Source: Arctopsyche grandis
Taxonomy: Eukaryota > Arthropoda > Insecta > Trichoptera > Hydropsychidae
Direction: 5' to 3'
NCBI RefSeq assembly: GCF_051622035.1
Contig: NC_135357.1
Coordinates: 37,059,691 to 37,123,690, forward strand
Length of the DNA: 64,000 nt
Within the stretch, counting starts at the first letter, position 1. Each line of letters opens with the position of its first letter. The notes under the pieces are model-generated. The model was not told where the DNA came from and searched no databases. It worked only from the letters and a program-made list of their open reading frames with translations. Shown here piece after piece: positions 27,601 through 39,149 of the stretch. A program made the translations under genes and the position numbers.

Positions 27601-30600
27601 TTGATGATTAAGGAGATACACGCACTGGCAGTGCTCAGTCCAGAATGACATGATATCGCCTACGTACCGCCTTATAAAGGGTCGATCTCTCAGGACGTCT
27701 AATCTGTTTACCTACTGTATAGTCACGTATTCGGATATGTATTTCCACGACATTGGGTCTCCCCGTACCGATTCTGAGAAAAGCCTAATAACGGTCATTG
27801 TTTAGCCTAAATGCACTTAGAGTCCAGATATAATCCTGGAAGTAAGTGCAAGCACTTAGTTAATCCGATAACAGATATCCGTTGGTCTAAGTGCAAGCAC
27901 TTAGTTAATCCGATAACAGATAACCCTTGAATGGTCACATAGTCTCTGGGATTCTATTCGTTTAATCCGCGGCGTACGTAACAATATGTTTAAGAATAAG
28001 CTTGATGTATTTCTTAAACTTAAAAGATTTCTGTAATTCTTCTTTCCCAATATCTTATTTCTGTTTCTTGTTTACTTTTTTCTCTCCTATTCATAGTCAT
28101 TTTGAATGTATTTTTACTTTTTTCTCATTTACTTTACATATGTATAAATCAAACCACTTGGATCTATCGGCTTTTCCGCCTCCCCCAAGTATGTTAAATA
28201 AATAAATATTTAATTTTTGTGAGATTAAATAATTTAATCTCATAAAATTAAAAAAAAAACTACTTTTGCATTTCTTTAGTAAATGTAATAGTTAATAGAT
28301 CCTTATAGAATTGGCTAATATTACAAATTTAAAAGTCATAAAAAAAGAAAAATTTTTAATTTATTCGGCACCGTTTGGAATTTTTTTTTACTGATCCACC
28401 AAACTGAAAAGTTTGAGATGCACTGGATTATTACTGTGTACTTCTTATTTTCAAATAATATATAGCAATTGAAAATGCATGAGTTCAATTGCTACTTGAC
28501 GTGTTTTTGAAAATGAAAATTGTGTTGTTATAAAAATGATTTTCGGTTTGTTTTTTTCTTTCAGAAACCACTGGCAAGATCACCTCAAAGTTAGTTTCCG
28601 TTTCTCATCCAACCACTTACTTTGATTTTTTAATTTTTTAATTTTGAGTTTGAATTGCGTAGCATAACGGATTCGTGTGTGCTACCAGAACAACCGGAAA
28701 ATGGCTATTATGACGTAATTGGGCCCACAACTCCGGTGACTGCAGGCGAACGTGTTTCCACCTTCACCCAAATTGCTTATAGTTGTGAAGATGGATATAA
28801 TCTTGTTGGACAGGGTTTCGTCGTCTGTCGGAAAGATGGTTCTTGGGGTGAGCCCGTTCGATGCGAGAGTGAGTACCATGTTTAAATTCAGCTTTTGCGG
28901 GGAAAGAAACGTCATTTATACCGAGTTGACAAGATGCGAGTAGCGTGGACCGAGTAACTTGGATGGGTAGCTTGGAAGTTACTCGCAGCGTGGCAACAGG
29001 TTATCCGATCCAAGTAACTCGCCCAAGCTACTTGCATCGTGTCAACCCAGTATTAGCCATAATCGTTTAAAGCAGCGATTAGCAACTAACGGTATGCGAA
29101 AAATGTTAATTAAACATTGTAATAATCATATCGATTATTTTCATCTTTTTTGGCAAACGTTTCATGCATGGTTTCCTATTACTATTCGTTCGTGTTCTCA
29201 AAGCCACTATCGCTGAAATATAACCGTATATTTTTGAATAAATGGTCAGAAGTTTCGAGAATAGAACTATAAAGTATCGTACTGTCCAAAAAGACCATCG
29301 TATTTGATGATATGTAATTCAGAATGACTAATTATATGTATGTAAACCTGTATGAAGTAACGTGATTAGGACCTGTCGGCACGCGTAGATATAAATAACA
29401 GATATAAACGTCATTCGACTTTTGGCCGAAACACCACGCTATTCGACAAAACATCACGCTATTTAACATTCATTATACAACCTACGAGTGAATTAAAAAT
29501 ATATAAGAGAGATAAAGAGAGCATATAATGCAAATATTATAAAATATCGAGGGAAAAAAGAAAATTTTATAGGCGTTTTAATAATTAAAATCTGACATAG
29601 CGAGAGGGGGGCGAAAAGGGAAAAAACTATCGGAAGAGTCACCGAAAACGATAATGGAGTATTTTCAAACGTGTCTATTACGATTACGTTTCACCATCGT
29701 TATGGCGGGTTTGATTTCCACGTATATTGATGACCAAACCGAGCAAAATGACAAAAATTGAAAACGATCGGATAAGTACCCAAATTTCGTCAGACGAAAA
29801 AATCTAAAGCGAGCTAAGAGACGCTAGTAAAAAACTTCTGCTCGCTGAAAAAATACAATCGTATTTTTTCCTTGCATATTACTATGCATAAATTACACAT
29901 TGTCCTTACTCACTGATTAATTAATAATCGATAACTTAAATACATATAAAATAGTAGGTGGACTGGTGCTACTTTCAACTTTAATTATTGTACAGTAATA
30001 TTTTTTCTATTTTTAATTTCATTGGATATTAAAAATAAAGAGGCAAGTTATGGATGATGAGTTATTCCAAAGAAAATCGACATGTACTTACTTTATAAAT
30101 AAAAAAAAATAAAACCAAAGGCTTCGCTTAGCTATTATGTCTCCAATCAGTCCACTAAACTTATTTCCTCTGATTTGACGTGTGTAACGTGACATGACGC
30201 ACGAAAAGTTGCAAGACACCAACCAGTTCCCGTGTAATCTGTCAAAACTCTAAAGCGCATGCGCTCAAGCTGCACGAAGATTGAACAAGTGGAGACAGCT
30301 ATCAATTTCAAGTGTTTCTACATAGTTTAAGTAACCTGTTTTCTAATATTTCCACTGAGACGGTGTATTGTATAAAATTCACATGCATGTTGACAGGTGA
30401 TAACGCTCCACCATCTCCCACAACCAGTAAACCAACGACCCTTGACACACGAACAACAGGGTATATACTCAATTATTTATAGTAGCTGGTCATATAACAC
30501 ATACTTAAATTACATGAATTGTTTTGATTTGTTTTAAGGAGATCCGACAAATGCGCGTTGCCAGCTTATCCAGAAAATGGTAAATATAAGGTTGGAAATC

Positions 30601-33600
30601 AAGAGATGCCTCCTGGAGCACTGGTTGATCCATTCACAATTGTAATATATACGTGTAATCCTGGCTTCGGTCTACATGGACCCAGCAATATATTTTGTGA
30701 AGAAGGTGGAAAATGGAGCGATGAAGTGCAGTGTGTCAGTGAGTTTTAATCCTACATTTTGTAGATGTAACGTCAAAACGATCAAAGACTAAATGTTCCT
30801 GATAAAATATTCACGAAACTTTGAAATTCTTACAGAATTCTGTGCGCCGCTTGAGTCGTCGACAGTTGACTTCAAATGTTTGTATAGAGGTGAATTTATT
30901 GATTGCAATAATACATTGCCAGATCGAACAACTGTCACCACAATATGCAAGGAATACCACGTGCCTACATTCGAACGAAATTTGATAGTGTTGTCGTGCA
31001 AAAACGGCGTATGGGACAACCGAACTCCAAAATGCAGACCAGGTGCTGATTAATTTCGAGCTTTTTTATTTAGACACATATTTATATAAATGTTTGACAA
31101 ATACGCATATGTCTTTGACAGATTGTGGGCAGATAGTAGAGGGTGCTGGAAATGTATTAGGTGGCCGAGCAGAGATTGTTGGTGGGTCGCCTTGGCACGT
31201 CGGCATCTATAGCTACGGCACGGATGAAGTTTTCTCTCAAATTTGCGGTGGAACAATTATCAGCAGAAAGATTGTCATCAGCGGTATGTAATTTTGAATT
31301 TGAACCCAAAGATGTATTAGTAATTGCTTTATTGCATGTCGGTTAAATAGTCTCAAACTAAAAGTAACCACAAACGTAGAAATTCATCGGCAAACTCTAC
31401 ATAAATGCTTTATTTCTTAAAAATTTATTGTATTAGAGAATATTTTCAAAAACAAAAAAAAAACGATAGTAAAAGATTATATACTTCATTGTTACATACG
31501 CACATAATTGTAACTTGAATCATCTGTTTGATTGTGTTGTGTTTTGAACATATGCTTTGAACATATTTGCCAGCAGCATAGCTCGATCGTTAAGCTTCTG
31601 CTTAGCGTCGAGAGGTTCGATCCCATGAGCTGACCTCGATTGAAAATATTTTTCTGAGTATATCTGTTGTGCTGCTGGTCAGACCTGGATATTTGATATT
31701 ATTAACGATTTGATAAATTTGCTTACTCGATTCGTTTGTTATATATAATATAATAGTTATTGAGAGTCTAATTATAATATAATTTTCATTTCAAACGAAG
31801 CTGCTCATTGTTTCGACATCGGTGGATTGATTCAGAATGCTCAAAATTATGCTGTTGCTGCTGGAAAATACTACAGAGATTGGATACATGAGATCGACGA
31901 CAACGCGTCGTATAAGCAAATATCTGACGTAAATAATTAAAAGTGTGTCAAATGCTTTACAATTTGTTTGTTTGCCGTGTATAATTTTCAGTTATAATTC
32001 CAGATTGAGACGATTAAAGTCCCGGTCAGATACGGCGGCCACAAATACAGCCTGCAAGAAGATCTCGCCGTTTTGATTCTCAAGACTCCATTCGACTTTC
32101 ACAATATGGTGCATGCCATTTGCATCGATCTTATCGATCAAGGCTTCAACAACCTACAGCTCTTACCTGGAAACGTGGGAAAAGTGTGTAAAGCTGAATT
32201 CATATTTGTATGCATTGAAAGTTCATTACCGGTTTGCCGGTAAATTTACCGGCAGGTAAACCGGTAAATACTAAATTAAATACCGAATTTAGACTACAAA
32301 ATTACATGGAAGTTTGTTGGACGCCAATGAACTTTATAGTAAAAAAGGTTCAATAATATGTATATTTACTTGATTTTCATGTTATGAAAAAAATTGTTTT
32401 TTTCTAAAGACTTTTTTTATATAGAAAACTAGTTGCTTTACCCGGCTTCGCTCAGTATTTAAATTTGACTCTTATCCGATCGTTTTCATACTTTGCCATA
32501 TTGCTCATGTTGGTCATCAATATAAGTAAATGGATCCTCCGCCATTACGATGGTGCAAAAATATCGTGTAAGACGCGTTTGAAATTTGAATTTCTAAAAA
32601 GTGATTGACGTCTATCCAGTTTTTAGTTTTAAACATAGATGGCGGTAGTAAAATAAAATTATTGGTATTTTTACAAACCTCCTTTACGTTTCCCTTATTA
32701 TTCAATTTATTTGAATCGAAAAAAAATATAAATTCAACCAATTAAATCGACATAGAAACTGACTTGTTTCCGATGCCCAACCAACGATACTTACAAAGTC
32801 ACTTTCGAAATTATATATTAGACTAGTTGTTTTACCCGGCTTCGCTCAGTATTTGTAATATAAACAGCTTAAACATGGTGAATCTAATAGTAAATATATA
32901 TATTTTTTTTATTTAATTTATTTGAATCGAAAAAAATATATATCGAATCGTCATAGAAACTGTTTTTTTTACGAAGTTCCCCCTCGGCGAATGCCCCCAG
33001 CGCGTCACCGGGGACATTCGCCTCCAGCACCCCTCGGGTCTTCGCCCCCGGCGCCCCCCGTCCCCCGTCCACATATCATGAAAATTTTGATTTGTTTTCG
33101 AAGTTCCCAACCGAATCCTAACCAATAATACTTACAAAGTCTCTTTCGAAAAAATATATATTAGATTATCAGCTATAAACAAATATTTGGCGAATTATCT
33201 CATTAACAGATGTCTAACGAAGACTAGGTTTGTTAATCTGTAAATAGATTTGTTCATTATTTAACAGGTCGTTGGTTGGGGTGTGACCGAAGCAGGAAAT
33301 ACTAACTCTGCATCGCCTCAATTAAAATTGGCAGAAGTACCGGTGGTGGAATACGACAAGTGTATAGATGGGATACCGGAGGAGTTCAAAAAGTATATAA
33401 CTTCAGACAAATTCTGTGCCGGCTTCTTGGATAGAGGCAAGTACATAACTACTTATCGTAGTCCCGACATATCACAAGTCAATCTGAATTTCAGGTTCTT
33501 TTTTCTGAATTTTGGATGTTGGGACTATGAAGCAATATGAACCTAGTGTGTTTCTAGTTGTTGATGTGACTGATTTTTTTGTGCAGGTACGACAGTATGC

Positions 33601-33795
33601 AGTGGTGACAGTGGCGGAGGCATAGTCTTTAACACTACTGAAAAAGGTGTCACAAGATGGTATATCAGGGGTGTAGTCAGTGCTGGAGCTCTTGACGATA
33701 CCAGAACAACCTGTCGACCCAATTCCTATACAATATTTACTATTATATATAAGCATCGAAATTTCTTAAGCACTTTAATAAATAAATATGAATAA
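21541..33795 (+). CDS. ModSP-like gene 2 (complete): signal - 3 CCP - Wonton - serine protease
   Basis: Complete model of 642 residues. Exons: 21541-21616, 26235-26274, 26401-26663, 28565-28589, 28663-28868, 30397-30460, 30539-30738, 30836-31042, 31122-31283, 31801-31928, 32004-32183, 33268-33436, 33587-33795 (TAA). All phases join in one frame and the total is divisible by three. Domains: signal peptide about 1-29, CCP1 58-127, CCP2 138-203, Thr/Pro hinge 204-224, CCP3 225-291, Wonton 292-360, protease 361-642. Catalytic residues are His417, Asp477 and Ser582. Predicted activation is after Asn371 (N|VLGG), not a basic residue. Residue 189 is Thr576, so it is not trypsin-like. Layout resembles insect ModSP/HP14, self-activating initiators upstream of Toll and prophenoloxidase, but I see no LDLa repeats. 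The substrate is unknown. Confidence 0.87.
21947..22145 (-). repeat. Jockey-like LINE 3' UTR fragment
   Basis: Similar to 9680-9870 and 51795-51985, including ATGCTTTTTATTATTAC and GAACTCAAAAACCTA. Lies in intron 1 of gene 2. Confidence 0.6.
22246..22512. mobile_element. MITE-like repeat A, copy 2
   Basis: Matches 737-1036, with ends ATGTCACAGTGAAA and TTTCACTGTAACAT and the GGTTAGGTTAAG tract inside. A related partial tract is near 23290-23370. Confidence 0.55.
22513..24931. repeat. intron 1 of gene 2: dispersed repeats, no gene
   Basis: 22960-23250 matches 32470-32690 (CCGCCATTACGATGG tag, then TAGATGGCGGTAGTAAAAT). About 24290-24930 matches 29405-29985, including CACCACGCTATTCGAC and GACATAGCGAGAGG. 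These look like non-autonomous elements or old duplications. No conserved ORF. Confidence 0.5.
24932..25642. mobile_element. Harbinger-like MITE with long TIRs, copy 1
   Basis: A 711-bp unit whose two ends are inverted copies of each other for about 100 bp (CACTGTTCGACA outermost, then the ATGACTTTTCTTATAGATCT core). It has a 3-bp TTA target duplication. The related repeat at about 29975-30015 lacks the insert. TWA duplications suggest PIF/Harbinger. No transposase. Confidence 0.7.
25808..26167 (+). mobile_element. solo LTR family S, copy 2
   Basis: 360 bp, TGTTGCGTAGGGG to TACGTAACA. The target duplication is degraded (ATAC/ATTC). It lies 67 bp before exon 2 of gene 2. Confidence 0.72.
26235..26274 (+). 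CDS. gene 2 exon 2
   Basis: A 40-nt exon matching 598-637 of gene 1, encoding FAAPQNDDRVYF. Phase accepts one base from exon 1 and leaves GG. Confidence 0.72.
26401..26663 (+). CDS. gene 2 exon: CCP module 1
   Basis: A 263-nt exon with four cysteines (PSC, YHC, VVC, IIC) and the PENGNY signature. GTGAGT donor. Confidence 0.86.
27165..27398 (+). repeat. LINE 3' UTR tail
   Basis: Nearly identical to the last 240 bases of the element at 16642-18294, including TATGCCACAATGGTCTG and AATA repeats. A severely 5'-truncated insertion. Confidence 0.8.
27540..27983 (+). mobile_element. solo LTR family S, copy 3
   Basis: 444 bp with TG...CA ends and the target duplication ATAT. Longer than the others because of an internal tandem duplication near 27840-27920 (AAGTGCAAGCACTTAGTTAA twice). 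Confidence 0.75.
28565..28589 (+). CDS. gene 2 micro-exon: inter-CCP linker
   Basis: A 25-nt exon encoding KTTGKITS. It is followed by a 73-nt intron with a normal GTTAGT donor and GCGTAG acceptor. Confidence 0.68.
28663..28868 (+). CDS. gene 2 exon: CCP module 2
   Basis: A 206-nt exon, ITDSCVLPEQPENG to GSWGEPVRCE. Four cysteines. Confidence 0.86.
28921..29050. mobile_element. short MITE with TA target duplication
   Basis: 130 bp with 24-bp ends paired at 20 positions (CCGAGTTGACAAGATGCG against CTGGGTTGACACGATGCA, reverse complement). Flanked by TA. Tc1/mariner type by target site. A worn relative is at 5419 in gene 1. Confidence 0.6.
29051..30396. repeat. gene 2 intron with dispersed repeats, no gene
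   Basis: 29405-29985 matches 24290-24930. 30059-30300 matches 5560-5825 of gene 1, so this part is inherited intron. Confidence 0.5.
30397..30460 (+). CDS. gene 2 exon: Thr/Ser/Pro hinge
   Basis: A 64-nt exon, the single counterpart of the duplicated exon in gene 1. Encodes APPSPTTSKPTT. TTGACAG acceptor, GTATAT donor. Confidence 0.75.
30539..30738 (+). CDS. gene 2 exon: CCP module 3
   Basis: A 200-nt exon reading RSDKCALPAYPENGKY with four cysteines. Confidence 0.87.
30836..31042 (+). CDS. gene 2 exon: Wonton module
   Basis: A 207-nt exon with six cysteines. Differs from gene 1 at several residues (for example CAPLESSTVDF), so it is an older paralogue than module set 4 is. Confidence 0.82.
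31122..31283 (+). CDS. gene 2 exon: protease N-terminal part
   Basis: A 162-nt exon, DCGQIVEGAGNVLGGRAE then IVGGSPWHVGIYS. The following intron is only 517 bp, against 6.2 kb in gene 1. Confidence 0.86.
31569..31740 (+). mobile_element. tRNA-derived SINE
   Basis: The segment begins CATAGCTCGATCGTTAAGC (A-box-like) and continues with GAGAGGTTCGATCCC, a good B box of RNA polymerase III promoters. It is followed by an unrelated AT-rich body. Sits in a short intron of gene 2. It is not a functional tRNA because no cloverleaf acceptor stem is evident. Confidence 0.6.
31801..31928 (+). CDS. gene 2 exon: catalytic His
   Basis: A 128-nt exon carrying AHCFDIGG. Confidence 0.86.
32004..32183 (+). 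CDS. gene 2 exon: catalytic Asp
   Basis: A 180-nt exon carrying QEDLAVLILK. Confidence 0.86.
32184..33267. repeat. gene 2 intron with dispersed repeats
   Basis: CCCGGCTTCGCTCAGTATTT tags at 32439 and 32837. 32470-32690 is a copy of 22960-23250. A short GC-rich CCCC/CGCC block is at 32980-33070. No gene. Confidence 0.5.
33268..33436 (+). CDS. gene 2 exon: VVGWG strand
   Basis: A 169-nt exon. The following intron uses a GC donor (AGAG then GCAAGT). Confidence 0.84.
33587..33795 (+). CDS. gene 2 last exon: catalytic Ser
   Basis: Reads TTVCSGDSGGGIV and ends NKYE, then TAA. All catalytic and disulfide positions are present. Confidence 0.86.
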
Positions 33796-33921
33796 TATCA
33801 CCCATCACATGTTTCATCGATTCAAACAAATCCATCTTAGTTCCAATATGAATATTTTAAACAGTATGGATGTATGTATGTACGTATGTTTCATCGAATC
33901 ACAAATCCTTCTTAGTTTTAA

Positions 33922-34025
33922 TGAGAACGGTAACGGGAACGGGAACAAGAACGGTAATGGGAACGGGAACGGGAAGTGCATGCGTTATTGTGGTATTGCA
34001 ACGTATGCCGGTTCAGCTAGTATTT
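33922..34025 (+). repeat. GGGAAC hexamer tract and element tail
   Basis: About nine variants of AACGGG, followed by ATGCCGGTTCAGCTAGTATT. It is absent from the otherwise matching 3' flank of module set 4 near 55365, so it is an insertion. Confidence 0.6.
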
Positions 34026-34286
34026 AATAAAAATTATTAAATACAAAAGATAAAATTTCATCTCTCTCCAAAAAGTTATGAAATTCTGAATTTCCACAGT
34101 TGAGCACAATAATTCTGTATGTTTTCCAGCACATTCCGAATTTGAGATTCTGGATTTTCACATTATGTTGCAACTAAAACAAAGTTCAGGAGCAGACTCG
34201 ATTCAATATAACATTATAAATGACTTTCAGCTGCAGTAAATGATATTTTAATTTATAAATTACTGGAGCTGAAAATGTTAAGATAT

Positions 34287-34647
34287 TGTAACGTATACTA
34301 AACAGAGCCGCCGAGTAACTGCGAGCGGATTAAGACGGGTAGACGTCCTGAGAGACCGTGAGACCGGTGTAAGTGGTTTTAGGGATTAGCGACGAGCTAA
34401 GTGCATGAAAGCTAAACAATGATTGCACTTCTCATACCGTGGGAATACATATCCGAATACGTGACTATACTGTAGGTAAACAGATTAGACGTCCTGAGAG
34501 ATCTACCCCTTATAAGGCGGTACGTAGGCGATATCATGTCATTCTGGACGGAGCAGTGACAGTACGTATATCTCCTTAATCATCAATAAATGCTGTGAAA
34601 CGACTGTTGGCCTTTTTCTTGGATCCTCCACCCACCCCTACGCAACA
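34287..34647 (-). mobile_element. solo LTR family S, copy 4 (reverse)
   Basis: 361 bp in reverse orientation, with target duplication ATAT on both sides. Lies between genes 2 and 3. Confidence 0.78.
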
Positions 34648-35339
34648 ATATTAATAAATCATCGGCGCAGAATTTTCGTCCAACTAGAAGGGGTGTGGTT
34701 ATAAATGTTTAGATAAAAATTATATTCTGTTATAAAATAAAGTAAAAATAATTATAATGTTTTTTTATTTGAAAATTTAAGTCGGCCGACCTTTAGGACA
34801 ACAAATTTAAGTTGTATTATTACATATGTACATACATATGAGCCGTAATATTTGAAATTGGTGGTAGTCCAATTTTGGGTTCCATAAACACTATTTCTGT
34901 TTAACTAAATTCACAAACTGTTATCACTTTTTCAATTCTATATGTCCAGAGTCTTGGAAAAGCAGAATAAACATATTACAGCCCACCAGTATTTTTAAAT
35001 ACTATTAAACGCAAAACATTAATTTTAATATTTAATGTTTTGCGAAATATTTCTCGAAATTAAGAAAAGTATACTTATGCCACTTTCAATTATAACGGCT
35101 CATTACAAACTTCAAAACAAACAAAACACTCTCAATTACAACGGTTAGGCTGTGTATAAACATTTAATACAGACCCACAGGTGATGAGGCATGTTTTTTT
35201 ATTGCTGAGCATATTGAATAAGGAATATTTTATTTCTGATATTCTCATCTCAAAGATACATATGTACATACATACATACATAGTATATCTTCATATTTAT
35301 ATTGTATGTAATTATAAGTCGTAGTCTTCCGTTAAATTA
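34648..35339. other. spacer between genes 2 and 3, no gene seen
   Basis: AT-rich with short ATACATACAT repeats. No conserved ORF on either strand. Confidence 0.5.
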
Positions 35340-36060
35340 CCATTAACCTCCTCCCCCACCTCAGATAAAAATTGAGATGTCTAAAAGTTGTCTTGTGTGC
35401 CAATGACCCAAAAAGGTGATTAAATGATAAAATGTGATAAAAAAGCTTTGTTGGTGGTCAGTGCTACTAAAACCTACCTGCTTCACTGTAACACGAATTT
35501 CATAGTTACTTTCACACGTTTCACCCAGATAGCACCCAATATATCTGAAATGATTGATTCTTTCCATCAAGTCAATTTTTAAAGAGTTATTTGTTTAATG
35601 AATATCATCCATTTAGTTTTTTGACATTCAATTTTAACCCCGCTCTAGAGCTACATATACAAAACAATTGCGTCTAGTGTTGCTTGCAAATCATTTATGT
35701 TAGTGGCCAGTAGTACAGTTTCATCCGCATACTGAATGTTATTGATTGATTTGAATATGCTCTATAAAAAATAGAGCATATTATGAAGAACACTGTGAAG
35801 AAACACTGTGACGCCTCCATGTGAGCATTGAGTCGAAATGCAGTCCTAAATATTTGGCTGAATAAGCTTGTGGAATTTGTAACCCGTTGATGAAAGTCTG
35901 ATATCACTTCGTCACAGTGTAAATGTGACTTGCATTGATTTGAGCTCGTCAAGTTTTATCTTTCAATCCTTGGTCCACTCCTCCTCCGCTTGCGACTCAG
36001 GAAATATCAGGAGGTCCTATCATGCTTCCCTGTGGTACTCCTGCTGTGGCTGTAAATAAG
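35340..36060 (-). pseudogene. degenerate LINE reverse-transcriptase fragment
   Basis: Minus-strand pieces read VPQGSMIGPP, QYADETVLLATNINDLQ and MERINHFRYIGCYLGE, in the order of RT motifs (YADD changed to YADE). Many frameshifts and stops. Confidence 0.6.
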
Positions 36061-36230
36061 TCAGAATATGCCTCCTATTCTGCGACCCTTAATTTTTTTA
36101 TAATAACAGAGAACACCACCACATGTTTTTACAGTATCTATGTAATATTTTATTTTTAATAAACATGATCGCAATTTTTTCAATAATCGTTAACTTTGTT
36201 GTAAATTAAGCCTATCATTAGACCTTAACG

Positions 36231-38776
<2,546 letters not shown>

Positions 38777-38784
38777 CCTTAACG

Positions 38785-39100
38785 TATTGAGTAGGATTCG
38801 ACTAGGTAATAGTGCGCGAATTTGTACTGGATGAAATTGATAATTTGATTCCCCAAATGAGTTTTTCCAAAGTCGAGACACATTTCGATGCATTTTTTAA
38901 GCCAGAAATAGGTGGAATGAAAAATTTCATCAAAATAATTGTTCCAGTTTTCTATATGAAATTTATATCTACACACGTAAGTTTTATTTGTGGGTCAAAT
39001 GTTATCAAATGTGATGATAAATATAATTGCTAGTGCAAAATAACCGCAGATTTACAAGGCGATTCAATTTATTCATCTTCAGCTCCAGCAATAAATAGTC
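38785..39100 (+). promoter_or_regulatory. 5' flank of gene 3
   Basis: Conserved with 56332-56474 plus 61290-61475 before gene 5, which the Gypsy insertion splits. A short open frame in it (38812-39033) is not recognisable. CATCTTCAG just before the ATG could be a 5' UTR acceptor. Confidence 0.35.
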
Positions 39101-39149
39101 ATGGTGTCGAGTACATTGTCTGTTCTCCCATTGCTGCTTCTGTTATCAG
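39101..39149 (+). CDS. gene 3 exon 1: signal peptide
   Basis: ATG followed by VSSTLSVLPLLLLLS, a clear hydrophobic signal. Donor GTGATT. The same exon is at 61476-61524. Confidence 0.8.

Larger units (their letters stand above)
26885..28210 (+). pseudogene. decayed LINE C-terminus, twice interrupted
   Basis: Reads IERVQRRITKIP and LTTLETRR, then after interruptions SLALTYFESNKLIRDSFFSN and FKNKLDVFLK. This is the C-terminal tail of a CR1/Jockey-like LINE protein. A LINE 3' tail (27165-27398) and a solo LTR (27540-27983) sit inside it. Lies in the intron between CCP1 and CCP2 of gene 2. Confidence 0.65.

Noticed and set aside
31569-31650. Functional tRNA gene
   Set aside because: A B box is present, but no acceptor-stem pairing or clear anticodon arm could be drawn.
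33472-33756. Minus-strand ORFs opposite the Ser exon (also 54919-55201)
   Set aside because: Shadows of conserved plus-strand coding sequence.
38812-39033. Small ORF upstream of gene 3, repeated before gene 5
   Set aside because: Conserved only by the recent duplication; no recognisable domain, and the copy is split by the Gypsy element.
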